A stretch of DNA of 64,000 bases from Nitrosophilus labii. Its GTDB lineage: Bacteria; Campylobacterota; Campylobacteria; Campylobacterales; Nitratiruptoraceae. Shown piece after piece: positions 8,722 through 18,350 of the stretch. The notes below the pieces were generated by a model. The model was not told the origin of the DNA, searched no databases, and saw only the letters and a list, made by a program, of their open reading frames with translations. Where the stretch lies: the NCBI RefSeq assembly GCF_014466985.1, contig NZ_AP022826.1, positions 248,001 through 312,000 of the forward strand, given 5' to 3'. Each line of letters starts with the position of its first letter. Positions within the stretch are counted from its first letter, which is position 1. A program made the translations under genes and the position numbers.

Positions 8722-9444
8722 ATGAAAGTTAAAGAAATTTACAATATTTTGGATGAAATAAGTCCTTTTGAACTTCAAGAGAGTTGGGATAACAGCGGAC
8801 TTCAGATTGGAAGTTCCGATGACGAAGTAGATAGAGTTGTTGTCTCTATGGATATAGATTTTGAGCTTTTATCCTCTCTTGATGTAAAAACATTGGTTGT
8901 AACACACCATCCTCTTATTTTTAAAGGCATAAAAGAGCTGGATTTCTCTTCATATCCTTCAAATCTTATAAAAGAGTTTATAAAAAAAGATATCTCTTTG
9001 ATATCGATGCACACAAATTTTGATAAAACACATCTAAACAGCTATGTTGCAAAAAAAGTTTTAGGTTTTAGCTCAGCTATTTGCGAAGATTTTATATGCT
9101 ATTTTGAAGTGGATAAAAGTTTTGAAGAGATGGTACGGTTGGTAAAAGAGGCTTTCAGCTTGGAAAAAGTTAGAGTACTTAAGTGCAAAGAGAGAATAAA
9201 AAGCGTAGCTCTTACCACGGGAGCCGGCGGATCTTTGATAAAAGATGTAAAAGCGGATCTCTTTTTGACAGGAGATATAAAGTATCATGATGCAATGGAG
9301 GCAAAGTCTTTGGGACTTAGTCTCATAGATATAGAGCACTACTCAAGCGAGTGCTTCTTTGGGCAGATTTTAGCTGATGAATTGAAAAAAAATCAAATAG
9401 AAGCTATAATTTCATCAACAAAAAATCCCTTCGGATTAATCTGA
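8722..9444 (+). CDS. Nif3-like dinuclear metal-centre protein
   Basis: 240-residue NIF3/YbgI family protein (GTP cyclohydrolase I type 2 / DUF34). Metal ligands are recognisable: VVTHHPLIF near residue 60, SMHTNFDK near 98, and a late DIEHYSSE. Family function is unsettled; metal insertion or metal-dependent hydrolysis has been proposed. The short form lacks the PII-like insert. It lies between glyQ and the FlgZ-like gene, as in Helicobacter. Confidence 0.9.
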   Translation: MKVKEIYNILDEISPFELQESWDNSGLQIGSSDDEVDRVVVSMDIDFELLSSLDVKTLVVTHHPLIFKGIKELDFSSYPSNLIKEFIKKDISLISMHTNFDKTHLNSYVAKKVLGFSSAICEDFICYFEVDKSFEEMVRLVKEAFSLEKVRVLKCKERIKSVALTTGAGGSLIKDVKADLFLTGDIKYHDAMEAKSLGLSLIDIEHYSSECFFGQILADELKKNQIEAIISSTKNPFGLI

Positions 9445-9448
9445 AAAA

Positions 9449-9494
9449 TCTATAAAATCCATAATTTTAAAAGATTTTTTCGCAATTTTATAGA
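9449..9494. repeat. 10-bp inverted repeat between nif3-like and flgZ-like genes
   Basis: TCTATAAAAT at 9449-9458 is the exact reverse complement of ATTTTATAGA at 9485-9494, with 26 bases between. It follows the Nif3-like stop codon and precedes the AAAAGG ribosome site of the next gene. Possible operator or weak terminator; no T-run directly after it. Confidence 0.5.
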
Positions 9495-9526
9495 AAAAAG
9501 TAGCAATTAGCACTAAAAGGAAAAAG

Positions 9527-10246
9527 ATGAAACAGTTTATAGAACAGCTTGTAGAACTATCCAAAATAGATAAAGATATAGATGCTTTTGAACCAAAAAT
9601 TGCAGAGATAAGAGCAAGGTTAGAAAAAGTAGAAAAAGAAAAGAGAACTATAGAAACTGCAATAAAACAGTTAAACGATGAGATTCAAGAGTGTGAACTC
9701 AAAAAGAGAAAGAATGAGCTTCATCTGCAGGAACTTGCTGAAAAGCTAGAGGAACTCTCTAAAAAAAGTGCTAATGTTAAAACAGAAAAAGAGGCAAAAG
9801 CTATTGGGCTTGAAGAGGAAATTGCAAAAGAGCAGATAAGCTTTGCAAACGAAGAGATTGCAAGACTTGAAAATCTTTGTGAAACAAAGCTTGAAGAGAA
9901 AGAGGCTTTAGAAAATCAGTTAATAGAGATTGAAGAGAAGCTTGAAAAGATAAAAGAGTCTGTAGAGGTTGAACTAAAAGAGATAGAAGATGAAAGAACA
10001 AAAGTTTTTGAAAAAAAACAAGAACTTGTTTCAAAAATCCCTCAAAAAATTTTGGCTTTTTATGAAAAGATAAGAAGATGGGCCGGAAACAGCGCCGTTG
10101 TCCCGGTAAAAAAGCAGGCTTGCATGGGATGCTTTATGAAAATAAACGACAAAACATTCTCTAAAGTTATTAAAGCCGAAGAGATTGTAACCTGTCCTCA
10201 CTGCGGCAGAATACTCTATCTTGAAAAAGAGGAAGAAACGGTATAG
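9527..10246 (+). CDS. flgZ: Coiled-coil zinc-ribbon protein of the FlgZ/HP0958 family
   Basis: 239 residues: a long charged coiled coil (about 10-170, Glu/Lys-rich heptads) followed by a C4 zinc ribbon with CMGC and CPHC. This is the architecture of Helicobacter HP0958 (FlgZ), which protects the flagellar sigma factor RpoN from turnover and binds flaA mRNA, and of chlamydial CdsZ. The neighbours are also those of HP0958 (glyQ, Nif3-like, waaA), which supports orthology. Whether it controls flagella in this organism is inferred. Confidence 0.85.
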   Translation: MKQFIEQLVELSKIDKDIDAFEPKIAEIRARLEKVEKEKRTIETAIKQLNDEIQECELKKRKNELHLQELAEKLEELSKKSANVKTEKEAKAIGLEEEIAKEQISFANEEIARLENLCETKLEEKEALENQLIEIEEKLEKIKESVEVELKEIEDERTKVFEKKQELVSKIPQKILAFYEKIRRWAGNSAVVPVKKQACMGCFMKINDKTFSKVIKAEEIVTCPHCGRILYLEKEEETV

Positions 10247-10310
10247 GAATTAGTAATCAGGAATTAGGAATTAGAAAAATCCTAATTCCCAATTCCTAGT
10301 TCCAAATTCC
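10246..10310. repeat. 7-base-period inverted degenerate repeat (nine units, no indel)
   Basis: Starting at the last base of the flgZ stop: GGAATTA, GTAATCA, GGAATTA, GGAATTA, GAAAAAT, CCTAATT, CCCAATT, CCTAGTT, CCAAATT. The period is exactly 7 through both arms and the central turn. It fills almost the whole spacer up to the waaA ribosome site. Confidence 0.9.
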
Positions 10311-10321
10311 AAAGAGGTTTA

Positions 10322-11476
10322 ATGTTTCCATTTATCTACACAGTTTTATTAACTTTTTTTTATATAGTTTTAATTCCCTTTTTATTAATAATTTCTTTCA
10401 AAAACAAGTATAAAAGATCGATTCCATCGAGATTTTTTCTTTTTAAAAATCCTTCTTTCAAAGATAAAACCATCCATTTTCATTCATGCAGTCTTGGAGA
10501 AACCCTATCTTTAAAGCCTTTGATAGAAAGTTTTGACAAAGTTAATCTCTCAGTTATAACCGATACCGGATTCGAGGCAGCTAGAAAGTATTCAAATGCG
10601 GATGTGAGATTTTTGCCTTTTGAGATATTTTTGTGGTTTTGGCTAAAACCAGGTAGAGTTCTTGTAGTAACGGAAGCGGAACTATGGTACCTTCTTTTTT
10701 ATCTATCTAAAAAAAGAGGGGGCAAAACCTTTTTGATAAACGCGAGAATCAGCGATAGAAGCTACAAAAGCTATCTGAGACTTAGGTGGTTTTATAAAAA
10801 GATTTTTGAAAATATAGATTTTGTATTTGCTCAGACAGAAACGGATAGAGAGAGACTAAAAACTCTTGGCGCTAAAAATGTAGAGGTGGCCGGAAATATA
10901 AAACTGGCAGTAAAACCTGTAATTACCAAAAGTTATGAAAAACCGAAAAAAAGAGTGATTGTTGCGGCAAGCACTCATGAACCTGAAGAGGAGATCATTT
11001 TTACTGCCTGGCTTAAAAATAACAAAGATTCGGTTCTGGTTATTGTTCCAAGACATCCAGAAAGATTTGACGAAGTAGATGAGCTTCTTTCATCTAGATG
11101 CAAGGCTGAGAGGCTTAGTTATCATAGATTTAGTCAAAAGAGCAGTTTTGATGCGGATGTGGTTTTAGTAGATAAAATGGGAGAATTGATAAATATTTAT
11201 ACCATTAGCGATCTAGTTATTCTTGGCGGAAGTTTTGTCAACGTGGGAGGTCATAACCCTTTAGAGCCGGCATTTTTCAATAAACCTATAATCAGCGGGA
11301 AAAATATCTATAACCAAAAAGAGTCATATTCATATGTTGGCGGTATAGAACTTATAGAAGCGGATGAACTTGAAGAGGTTTTTGAAAAAAAAGATTTTAA
11401 GCCTACAAAAATCGTTGCAAAAGCGGATATAAAAAAGATTTTAAAAAAGATAAAAGAGGCTTATGATGTGGTATGA
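10322..11476 (+). CDS. waaA: 3-deoxy-D-manno-octulosonic acid (Kdo) transferase
   Basis: Adds Kdo to lipid A precursor at the cytoplasmic face of the inner membrane. 384 residues: N-terminal membrane anchor (about 5-27), then a GT-B fold. Family features include FHSCSLGE, VTEAELW, AASTHEPEEE and the late GGSFVNVGGHNPLEPA that binds CMP-Kdo. GAGG lies 6 bases before the ATG. The end overlaps the DUF167 gene by 14 bases. Confidence 0.94.
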   Translation: MFPFIYTVLLTFFYIVLIPFLLIISFKNKYKRSIPSRFFLFKNPSFKDKTIHFHSCSLGETLSLKPLIESFDKVNLSVITDTGFEAARKYSNADVRFLPFEIFLWFWLKPGRVLVVTEAELWYLLFYLSKKRGGKTFLINARISDRSYKSYLRLRWFYKKIFENIDFVFAQTETDRERLKTLGAKNVEVAGNIKLAVKPVITKSYEKPKKRVIVAASTHEPEEEIIFTAWLKNNKDSVLVIVPRHPERFDEVDELLSSRCKAERLSYHRFSQKSSFDADVVLVDKMGELINIYTISDLVILGGSFVNVGGHNPLEPAFFNKPIISGKNIYNQKESYSYVGGIELIEADELEEVFEKKDFKPTKIVAKADIKKILKKIKEAYDVV

Positions 11477-11756
11477 GATAAGAGATGATTTTGTCATTTT
11501 TTATATAAAAGCTCAGCCAAATTCGAGTAAAAACAAAATTGCAGGAATTTTAGGAGATAGTTTAAAAATAAACATAAAAGCTCCGGCCGTAGATGGGGAA
11601 GCTAATAAAGAGCTAGTAAAATTTTTAAGTAAAAGCTTCAAGATTGCAAAAAACGATATACATTTTATTAGCGGCGAGACAAGTAAAAGGAAAAAACTAA
11701 AACTTCCAATAAATGAAAATATACAAAAGTTTATAGAAGATATGGAAAAAATATAA
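11463..11756 (+). CDS. DUF167 (YggU) family protein
   Basis: 97 residues with the compact DUF167 fold signatures VQP-like KAQPNSSKNKI, KINIKAPAVDGEANKEL and SGETSKRKKLKL. Function unknown in the family. It overlaps the end of waaA and ends 9 bases before the pseudouridine synthase gene, so it is part of the same operon. Confidence 0.88.
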   Translation: MMWYEIRDDFVIFYIKAQPNSSKNKIAGILGDSLKINIKAPAVDGEANKELVKFLSKSFKIAKNDIHFISGETSKRKKLKLPINENIQKFIEDMEKI

Positions 11757-11765
11757 AGGAAAAGT

Positions 11766-12497
11766 TTGAAGGATAAAGCATACAAAGTTTTAGCAAAACA
11801 GCTGGATATCTCCAATAAAAAGGCTAAAGAGCTTATAGACAGAGGTTTGGTATATGTTGGAAACAAAAAGGTAAAAATAGCAAGAGGAGAGATAGATACT
11901 AAAACGAAACTAAGGGTTAAAGATATTCCTAAATTAGATGTGATATATGAGGATGAAAATATTTTAGCTATAAACAAACCAGCTTTTATAACCAGTGAAG
12001 AGATAGAAAAAGATAGTGGTTACAGACTTCTTCACAGGCTTGACAAAGAGACGAGTGGAGTTTTGCTTCTAGTTAAGAATGAAGAGTTTAGAAAAGAGGC
12101 GATAGAAGCTTTCAGACAGGGAAAGGTTTATAAAGAGTATTTTGCTTGGGTTGAAGGAATTTTGCCTGAAGAAACAACTATTGATCTTCCGATTTTGACT
12201 ATCAAAAAGGGAGGAAGAGCAAAGAGCAAAATCTCTTACTCCAAAGGAAAAGAGGCTTTAACCGTAGTAGAGCCTTTGGAGGTGATGGCCAAATATACAA
12301 AAGTAAAAGCCCTTATAAAAACGGGAAGAACACATCAAATAAGAGTTCATTTAGCAAGAATAGACCATCCCATTTTGGGCGATACTCTATATGGAGGAAA
12401 AGAGTGGGACAGAATTATGCTGCACGCGGCTAAGATAGAGCTATTTGGTTACTCTTTTGAATCACCCGAACCTGATGAGTTTAAAAAATTGTTGTAG
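11766..12497 (+). CDS. RluA-family pseudouridine synthase
   Basis: 243 residues starting at TTG 11766 (AAAGGA 5 bases upstream). An N-terminal S4-like RNA-binding segment (about 1-60) is followed by the catalytic block HRLDKETSGVLL (Asp in HRLDKETSG) and the C-terminal GRTHQIRVHLARIDHPILGD. It isomerises uridine in rRNA or tRNA; the exact target (RluC/RluD/TruC-like) cannot be assigned. Shorter than E. coli RluD (326). Confidence 0.9.
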   Translation: MKDKAYKVLAKQLDISNKKAKELIDRGLVYVGNKKVKIARGEIDTKTKLRVKDIPKLDVIYEDENILAINKPAFITSEEIEKDSGYRLLHRLDKETSGVLLLVKNEEFRKEAIEAFRQGKVYKEYFAWVEGILPEETTIDLPILTIKKGGRAKSKISYSKGKEALTVVEPLEVMAKYTKVKALIKTGRTHQIRVHLARIDHPILGDTLYGGKEWDRIMLHAAKIELFGYSFESPEPDEFKKLL

Positions 12498-12613
12498 TAT
12501 TGAGAACTTTTGAATTTTAAATTTAGCTAAAATTAATCTTTTTTTAAGTAAAATTCACACTCACGTAAAAGTAGGTAATTTTAACAATATTTTTAAATAG
12601 AAGGATTTAATAG

Positions 12614-13960
12614 GTGTTTGAAGCTATATCCAACTCATTTAGCAACGCTATAAAAAAGATCAGATTTCAAGATGATGAGAAAGCTCTTAAAAAGGCACTC
12701 TCTGAGCTTAAAAAGTCGTTGTTAAAATCAGATGTTCACCATAAAGTTGTAAAAGAGCTTCTAAACAAAGTTGAGTTGGATACAAAAAAAGCCGGTATAG
12801 GAAAAGAGAATTTTTTAAAGGCTTTAGAGAAAAATCTAAAAGATATTTTAGAAGTTGAGGGGAAGCAGGGTTTTGTTTTTGCCTCTAAACCTCCTACCGT
12901 AGTTTTGATGACTGGCCTTCAAGGAAGCGGAAAAACCACTACTACGGGAAAACTTGGATACTATCTAAAGCTTCGAAAAAAGAAAGTTTTGATGGTTGCT
13001 GCTGACCTTCAAAGGCTTGCAGCGGTAGAACAACTAAAACAGATAGGACAGCAGATAGAAGTTGACGTTTTTAGCGAAGAGGGAAGCGAGCCTGTAAAAG
13101 TTGTAAAAGATGCGTTGGATTACGCAAACAAAAATCTTTATGATGTAGTTTTGATAGATACTGCCGGTCGCCTTGCTATCGATGAAGCTTTGATGGAAGA
13201 GCTAAAAAGAGTGAAAGAGGCGGCAAATCCTGACGATATCTTTTATGTAGCCGACTCTTTAACGGGGCAAGATGCTGTTAGAAGTGCAGCTAAGTTTAAT
13301 GAAGAGATAGGTATAACTGGGGTAATTCTTACAAAATTTGACGGCGATAGCAAAGGTGGCGTGGCTATCGGTATAGCTCACCAAATAGGTGTGCCGTTAA
13401 GATTTATAGGAACTGGCGAAAAGATGCCGGACTTGGAAGTTTTTATTCCTGATCGTATAACTAGCCGTTTGATGGGTGCTGGTGATATAGAGTCTTTGGC
13501 TGAAAAGACATCAGCTGTAATTGATGAGAAAAAAGCTAAAGAGTTAACCAAAAAGATAAAAAAAGGAAAATTCAATTTCGAAGACTTTCTAGAGCAGCTT
13601 GAGTCTTTAAAAAAGATGGGAAGTCTTAAGTCTTTGATATCTATGATTCCTGGTATGGGAAATATTGCAAGCGCTTTGAAAAATGTTGATCTTGACAACT
13701 CAAAAGAGATCAAAAAAATCAAAGCAATGATAAGCTCTATGACTCCTAAAGAGAGAAAGGACCCAGATCTTATCATGAAAAACAACAGCAGAAAAAGAAG
13801 AATTGCCCAAGGTGCCGGTTTGAGTCAGCAAGAGGTTAATAAAATCTTGAAACAGTTTAACAATGCAGCTAAATTTGCTAAGAAGTTTTCTGGTAAAAAA
13901 GGTATGCAAGATCTACAAAACATGATGAATCAGATGAAAACTGGAGGAATTCCTAGATAA
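12614..13960 (+). CDS. ffh: Signal recognition particle protein Ffh (SRP54)
   Basis: GTPase that targets nascent membrane proteins with SRP RNA and FtsY. 448 residues: N domain (1-90), G domain with GLQGSGKTTTTGKLG (about 100), DTAGR, TKFDGDSKGG and the M domain (about 300-448) rich in Met and containing the RNA-binding SRKRRIAQGAG. GTG start with AAGGA 8 bases upstream. It is the first gene of a translation operon that continues with rpsP. Confidence 0.97.
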   Translation: MFEAISNSFSNAIKKIRFQDDEKALKKALSELKKSLLKSDVHHKVVKELLNKVELDTKKAGIGKENFLKALEKNLKDILEVEGKQGFVFASKPPTVVLMTGLQGSGKTTTTGKLGYYLKLRKKKVLMVAADLQRLAAVEQLKQIGQQIEVDVFSEEGSEPVKVVKDALDYANKNLYDVVLIDTAGRLAIDEALMEELKRVKEAANPDDIFYVADSLTGQDAVRSAAKFNEEIGITGVILTKFDGDSKGGVAIGIAHQIGVPLRFIGTGEKMPDLEVFIPDRITSRLMGAGDIESLAEKTSAVIDEKKAKELTKKIKKGKFNFEDFLEQLESLKKMGSLKSLISMIPGMGNIASALKNVDLDNSKEIKKIKAMISSMTPKERKDPDLIMKNNSRKRRIAQGAGLSQQEVNKILKQFNNAAKFAKKFSGKKGMQDLQNMMNQMKTGGIPR

Positions 13961-14025
13961 GTTGAGTAAGGTGAGTAAGTTGAGTAGTTACACATACCTT
14001 ATTTAACTTACTCACCTTACTTAAC
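13961..14025. repeat. 9-base-period inverted degenerate repeat
   Basis: Arm 1: GTTGAGTAA, GGTGAGTAA, GTTGAGTAG. Arm 2 (13999-14025): TTATTTAAC, TTACTCACC, TTACTTAAC. Both arms keep a 9-base step, different from the 7- and 8-base loci elsewhere. It begins directly after the ffh stop codon and ends just before the rpsP ribosome site. Confidence 0.85.
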
Positions 14026-14046
14026 TATAAAAAAGGAGAAATTTAA

Positions 14047-14274
14047 ATGACAGTTATTAGACTAACTAGAATGGGAAGAAAAAAAAGACCATTTTACAGA
14101 ATCGTTGTAACGGATAGTAGAAAAAGAAGAGATGGAGGCTGGATTGAGTCTATAGGATATTATAATCCTTTAACTGAGCCTGCAACGGTGAAATTTGACG
14201 AAGAGAGATTAAACTACTGGCTTAGCGTAGGCGCTAAAATGAGTGAAAGAGTTAAAAAAATCACCGGAAAATAA
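14047..14274 (+). CDS. rpsP: 30S ribosomal protein S16
   Basis: 75 residues, standard length for the phylum, with the N-terminal signature [19 protein letters not shown] and YYNPL. AAAGGAG precedes the ATG. First gene of the rpsP-khpA-rimM-trmD-rplS ribosome-assembly operon. Confidence 0.98.
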   Translation: MTVIRLTRMGRKKRPFYRIVVTDSRKRRDGGWIESIGYYNPLTEPATVKFDEERLNYWLSVGAKMSERVKKITGK

Positions 14275-14275
14275 G

Positions 14276-14521
14276 ATGATTGAAAAATTTGTGGAAAAGT
14301 ATGCGAAGCTTATCGCTACTGTTCCAGAAGATATAGAAGTCAAAAGGAATGATGTCAACGAAGGTTTTAGCGAGATAACAATCATTGCAAATAGAGTTGA
14401 CGCCGGGAAACTGATAGGGAAAGAGGGCAAGATGATAGGCGCTATCAAAACCCTAATTTCCGGCTGCAAAGCAAAAGACGGAATCAGTTACAAGGTAAAT
14501 GTTCAGATCAGGGAGGATTAG
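14276..14521 (+). CDS. khpA: KH-domain RNA-binding protein KhpA
   Basis: 81 residues from the ATG at 14276, one base after the rpsP stop; an upstream in-frame ATG inside rpsP (14243) is unlikely. Single type II KH domain with the GKLIGKEGKMIGAIKTLI loop that contacts RNA. Family members act with KhpB in RNA metabolism and cell elongation; in this position the gene accompanies S16 and RimM. Confidence 0.93.
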   Translation: MIEKFVEKYAKLIATVPEDIEVKRNDVNEGFSEITIIANRVDAGKLIGKEGKMIGAIKTLISGCKAKDGISYKVNVQIRED

Positions 14522-14523
14522 TT

Positions 14524-15045
14524 TTGCAAAAGGTAGATGTTGCAAAACTGGGCCGCTCTGTTGGTTTGAAAGGGGAGATGAAACTTCATCTTATCAGCGA
14601 TTTTCCCGAACAGTTCAAAAAAGGCGCAAAATTTAAAATAGCCGATAAAGAACTGATTATAGAGTATTATAATCCCAATAGAGGAATTATAAAATTTTTA
14701 GGTATAAACACTCCAGAAGATGCAAAGAAACTCACCAATAAAATCATAACTTCATCTGTAGAAGATACCAGAAAATCTTGCAAACTCGAAGAGGGTGAAT
14801 ATTTTTGGTTCGATATTATCGGATGTGAAGTCTTTGAAAACGGACAAAGAGTAGGGATAGTTAAAGATATTCAAAGATTACCTTCAAGCGACTATCTTTT
14901 AGTAAATACAGATGATGAACTGATTAAAAGCGGTAAAGCAAAAAATTTTATGATACCTTTTATAGATAGATTTATAGAAGATGTTGATATAAAATCAAAA
15001 AGAGTCGATGTAAAAGAGGCTTTGGATATTTTGGACGCTTCATGA
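14524..15045 (+). CDS. rimM: 16S rRNA processing protein RimM
   Basis: 173 residues, TTG start with GGGAGG 7 bases upstream. N-terminal RimM barrel ([15 protein letters not shown]) and C-terminal PRC-barrel domain ([24 protein letters not shown]). Assists late 30S assembly with S19. Its stop overlaps the trmD start in ATGA. Confidence 0.95.
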   Translation: MQKVDVAKLGRSVGLKGEMKLHLISDFPEQFKKGAKFKIADKELIIEYYNPNRGIIKFLGINTPEDAKKLTNKIITSSVEDTRKSCKLEEGEYFWFDIIGCEVFENGQRVGIVKDIQRLPSSDYLLVNTDDELIKSGKAKNFMIPFIDRFIEDVDIKSKRVDVKEALDILDAS

Positions 15046-15710
15046 GATTTAGTTTTATTACTCTCTTTAGAGAACTGATGGAGTGTTATTTTCAAGACTC
15101 CATCTTAAAAAGAGCCATTGAAGAAGAGCTTATATCTATAGATTTTCACAATCCAAGAGACTATAGCAAAAATAGACACAAAAAGGTAGATGCTCCAAAA
15201 ATTGGTGGAGGGGCCGGAATGCTTATGACTCCTCAGCCTCTGATTGATTGTATAAGAGATATGAAAAAAGAAGATAGCTGGGTAATATTTGTTACCCCCG
15301 CGGCAAAAAGATTTAATCAAAAAGATGCAAAAAGACTTAGCCAAAAGAGGCATTTAATCTTTGTTAGTGGCAGATATGAAGGGATAGATGAGAGGGTTAT
15401 CGAAAAAGAGGCCGATGAGGTCTTATCTATAGGTGATTTTATATTGACTGGAGGAGAGCTTGCAGCTCTTTGTATGACTGATGCAATTGCTAGAAATATT
15501 CCCGGAGTTTTGGGTAATCCAGATTCACTAGAAGAGGAGAGTTTCGAAAACTCTTTATTAGAGTCGCCTGCTTTTACGAAGCCAAATATTTTTGAAGGTA
15601 GCTTTGTGCCTTCAGAATTTTTAAAGGGCAATCATAGTAAAATAAGCGCCTTAAAAAAAGCAATGGCAATTTATAGAACAAATTATTACAGACCTGGCTT
15701 AAAAGCGTAA
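15042..15710 (+). CDS. trmD: tRNA (guanine-37-N1)-methyltransferase
   Basis: SPOUT methyltransferase that methylates G37 with SAM, preventing frameshifting. 222 residues with [23 protein letters not shown] and the trefoil-knot [15 protein letters not shown]. The length is typical for Campylobacterota. Overlaps rimM by 4 bases. Confidence 0.97.
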   Translation: MRFSFITLFRELMECYFQDSILKRAIEEELISIDFHNPRDYSKNRHKKVDAPKIGGGAGMLMTPQPLIDCIRDMKKEDSWVIFVTPAAKRFNQKDAKRLSQKRHLIFVSGRYEGIDERVIEKEADEVLSIGDFILTGGELAALCMTDAIARNIPGVLGNPDSLEEESFENSLLESPAFTKPNIFEGSFVPSEFLKGNHSKISALKKAMAIYRTNYYRPGLKA

Positions 15711-15730
15711 CATCAGCTAAAGGATTAAAG

Positions 15731-16087
15731 ATGAGAAACAGATATATAGAGCATTTTGAGAAATCTCAAATAGAATCGAAAGATGTTCCTGAATTCAAAG
15801 CGGGAGATACTGTAAGAGTATCAGTTGAGATTAAAGAGGGAAACAAAACGAGAATACAGGATTTTGAAGGTGTTTGCATATCAATCAAAGGTGAAGGTAC
15901 AGGTAGAACTTTTACCGTTAGAAAGATAGGTGCAAACAATGTAGGCGTTGAGAGAATATTCCCTCTATACAGCGACTCTATAAAAGGAATTAAAGTAGTA
16001 AGACGCGGACGTGTAAGAAGAGCGAAACTTTACTATCTAAGAGATAGACAGGGTAAATCAGCAAGAATTAAAGAGCTTAGAAAATAA
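15731..16087 (+). CDS. rplS: 50S ribosomal protein L19
   Basis: 118 residues; signatures [27 protein letters not shown] and [28 protein letters not shown]. Last gene of the operon; followed by a hairpin terminator. Confidence 0.98.
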   Translation: MRNRYIEHFEKSQIESKDVPEFKAGDTVRVSVEIKEGNKTRIQDFEGVCISIKGEGTGRTFTVRKIGANNVGVERIFPLYSDSIKGIKVVRRGRVRRAKLYYLRDRQGKSARIKELRK

Positions 16088-16097
16088 CTTTTATGTT

Positions 16098-16118
16098 TGA
16101 GGTTCTTCTCGAACCTCA
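16098..16118 (+). terminator. Intrinsic terminator after rplS
   Basis: TGAGGTTC and GAACCTCA form an 8-bp perfect stem with a TTCTC loop, followed by a T-rich tract. Ends the rpsP operon in the convergent space before smpB. Confidence 0.85.
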
Positions 16119-16205
16119 TTTCTTTGATTTTTCTAACACTTAAACCATTTTCTAAAAGCTTTAAAAAACGTTACAAACAATATAACTAAAAAGCTTTGAA
16201 GCAAA

Positions 16206-16655
16206 TTAGTAGTTTTTCATAGCCGCTTTTGCTTCTCTATCCATTATTTTTCTTTTTATAGCTTCTCTCTTATCATGAAGTGTTTTACCTTTTGCAAGAG
16301 CAATTTCTAGTTTAGCGAGATTTTTATTGTTGAAATATAGTTTCAAAGGAACTATGGTATAACCTTTTTCACTGGTTTTTCCTATCAGTTTGTTTATCTC
16401 TTTTTTGTGTAAAAGAAGTTTTCTAGGTCTTTTTTCATCAGGTTTAAAGTGAGGGTTTGCAGTGCTAAGATGAGAAATATGCATACCGAAAATGAATGGC
16501 TCTCCTTTTACAATTTTAATAAAACTATCTTTTAGATTCACTTTCCCGGCACGGATGGCTTTTACTTCACTTCCTTCCAAAACGATACCGGCTTCTAGCT
16601 TTTCAATAATCTCAAAATCGTGGAAAGCCTTTTTATTTGTGGATACTATTTTCAT
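16206..16655 (-). CDS. smpB: SsrA-binding protein SmpB
   Basis: 149 residues. Binds tmRNA and brings it to stalled ribosomes. Motifs: [25 protein letters not shown] and the C-terminal basic tail [15 protein letters not shown]. The ssrA gene itself was not found in the window. It sits 1 base after the ispE stop. Confidence 0.97.
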   Translation of the reverse strand: MKIVSTNKKAFHDFEIIEKLEAGIVLEGSEVKAIRAGKVNLKDSFIKIVKGEPFIFGMHISHLSTANPHFKPDEKRPRKLLLHKKEINKLIGKTSEKGYTIVPLKLYFNNKNLAKLEIALAKGKTLHDKREAIKRKIMDREAKAAMKNY

Positions 16656-16656
16656 T

Positions 16657-17421
16657 TTACTCCTTCAGCTTAAAAAGTGTGCTTCCGCTTCCGCTTAGAA
16701 ACCATCTATCTTTAAAAGAGTCTAGTTTAGGACAAAGATCTATTGCGCTTTTATATAAATCATTTGCTTTTAGAGGCGAAATTTTAGTCAAAATCTTATA
16801 TGATGGCAAGTTTTTAAGCTCATTTGAAAGCTCTATCTCGAAAATTTTCATAAATTTTTCTCTATAGTTTTTATAAACTCTGGCTGTATCGCACCTCTCA
16901 TCTATAAACTTTAGCTCAATATCTGGAACCTCTTCTTCAAATTTTTCTATAATCTCTCCGACGCCGCTAACGTTTGCACTCTCATAATCGTATATGAAAA
17001 AGGGGATATCAGCTCCTATTGTAGCTCCTATTTCTGAAAGTCGTTTTATGGAAAGTCTAAGGTCGATAACATCGTTGCAAAGTTTCATAAAAGCGGCCGC
17101 ATCGCTACTTCCGCCGCCAAGCCCTCCTCCTTGAGGTATTCTTTTTTTAACCACTACTTTATGATAATAGAAAAACTCTATGATAGCCGGATTTTGCGTA
17201 TATTCGTTAAGTTTAATAAAAGCTTTGTATATGAGATTTTCCTCTCTTTTTATCCCCTCGCATCCCTCTATAGTAAATTTTTCAAAGTTTCCCGGGATAA
17301 ACTCTATCACATCATACAGCTCTTTTATCTTGACAAATCTTGAGATGAGTTCGTGATAGTCGCCTCTGGTACCAACTATTTTTAAAAAGATATTTACTTT
17401 TGCATGAGCTTTTGTTTTCAT
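16657..17421 (-). CDS. ispE: 4-diphosphocytidyl-2-C-methyl-D-erythritol kinase
   Basis: GHMP kinase of the MEP isoprenoid pathway. The start at 17421 gives the usual [15 protein letters not shown]-terminus, with GGAG 10 bases upstream; in-frame ATGs at 17430 and 17439 overlap truB and are less likely. About 254 residues with the ATP motif [15 protein letters not shown]. Overlaps or abuts truB and smpB, so they are co-transcribed. Confidence 0.93.
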   Translation of the reverse strand: MKTKAHAKVNIFLKIVGTRGDYHELISRFVKIKELYDVIEFIPGNFEKFTIEGCEGIKREENLIYKAFIKLNEYTQNPAIIEFFYYHKVVVKKRIPQGGGLGGGSSDAAAFMKLCNDVIDLRLSIKRLSEIGATIGADIPFFIYDYESANVSGVGEIIEKFEEEVPDIELKFIDERCDTARVYKNYREKFMKIFEIELSNELKNLPSYKILTKISPLKANDLYKSAIDLCPKLDSFKDRWFLSGSGSTLFKLKE

Positions 17422-17426
17422 TTTAT

Positions 17427-18350
17427 TCATTCTCCACAATCTATATTTAACCCAATATGATTTAAAAGATACTTCACCTTTTTATCTTTAATCTCTATTA
17501 TTGTGAAAAAATTATCGAAAACTAGATGGAAGACTCCTTCCTCTTTGATTTTTAGATCTTTTAGAAATATCTTTTTGCCGTTTTTTATCTCATCTTTTGA
17601 CAGGCAGGTAAAGTTCTCTTTAGTATTTAGATATTTTACCGGATTTAAAGCTTTTTCATTTTCATATACAAACTCTCCTTCTCTGAGTCTCTCAAGACTG
17701 CTTAGGGTACCGACAGTACCAAGTTTTTTAGCTATTAGCTCTCCTAAACTTCTTATATAAGTCCCTTCGCTTACTTTTGCTTTAAAGGTTATAAAAGGGT
17801 GTGAATAGTTTATAAGTTCGATATCATAAACAAAAGATGTAACTTCTGGAAGTTTTACATCCTTTTCTTTTCTGGCAAGTTCGTAAGATCTAATACCTCC
17901 AACTTTTTTTGCGCTATATTTAGGCGGAGTATATCTTATCTCTCCTTTGAAAGACTCTACTACATCTTTTACTTTTTTGTAGTTTATAGGCAAAATATTT
18001 TTAATATCATCTATATCTTCTATATCTAATGTTTCGCTTTTAGCTCCAAGCCACAAGGTGGCTTCATAAACTTTTGGTGTTTTTTTTAAAAATCTAAAAA
18101 GTTTTGTGTATTCTCCAAAAGCCACTATCAAAACGCCTTTGGCGAAAGGATCTAATGTTCCAGAATATCCGGCCTTTTTGATTTTATATTTTTTTTTAAT
18201 TTGAGAAAGAAATCTATTTGAGCCAATAAAAGGGGGTTTGTATGTTACAAAAAGAGAGGTGCTAGAAGGTAGAAGGTAGAAGGTTGAAGGAATAATTTCA
18301 TTTTTCAATTTTTTACTTTCTATCTTTAACCTTCTTCCTTCTTCCTTCAT
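17427..18350 (-). CDS. truB: tRNA pseudouridine-55 synthase with a repeat-encoded N-terminus
   Basis: Makes pseudouridine 55 in the T-loop of tRNAs. The catalytic block GYSGTLDPFAKGVL (Asp in GTLDP) is intact and the body matches campylobacterial TruB from LFVTYKPPFIGSN onward. The roughly 28 residues before that (rich in Lys, Glu, Ser and Leu) have no counterpart I know of and are translated from a 7-base tandem repeat. No ATG, GTG or TTG lies at the usual family start, so translation must begin inside the repeat (ATG 18350 with AAGG upstream, or the internal TTG at codon 15). Confidence 0.93.
   Translation of the reverse strand: MKEEGRRLKIESKKLKNEIIPSTFYLLPSSTSLFVTYKPPFIGSNRFLSQIKKKYKIKKAGYSGTLDPFAKGVLIVAFGEYTKLFRFLKKTPKVYEATLWLGAKSETLDIEDIDDIKNILPINYKKVKDVVESFKGEIRYTPPKYSAKKVGGIRSYELARKEKDVKLPEVTSFVYDIELINYSHPFITFKAKVSEGTYIRSLGELIAKKLGTVGTLSSLERLREGEFVYENEKALNPVKYLNTKENFTCLSKDEIKNGKKIFLKDLKIKEEGVFHLVFDNFFTIIEIKDKKVKYLLNHIGLNIDCGE

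Noticed and set aside
10246-10310. Possible CRISPR array in the short-repeat spacers
   Set aside because: Units are only 7-9 bases, directly adjacent and without unique spacers; no cas genes are in the window.
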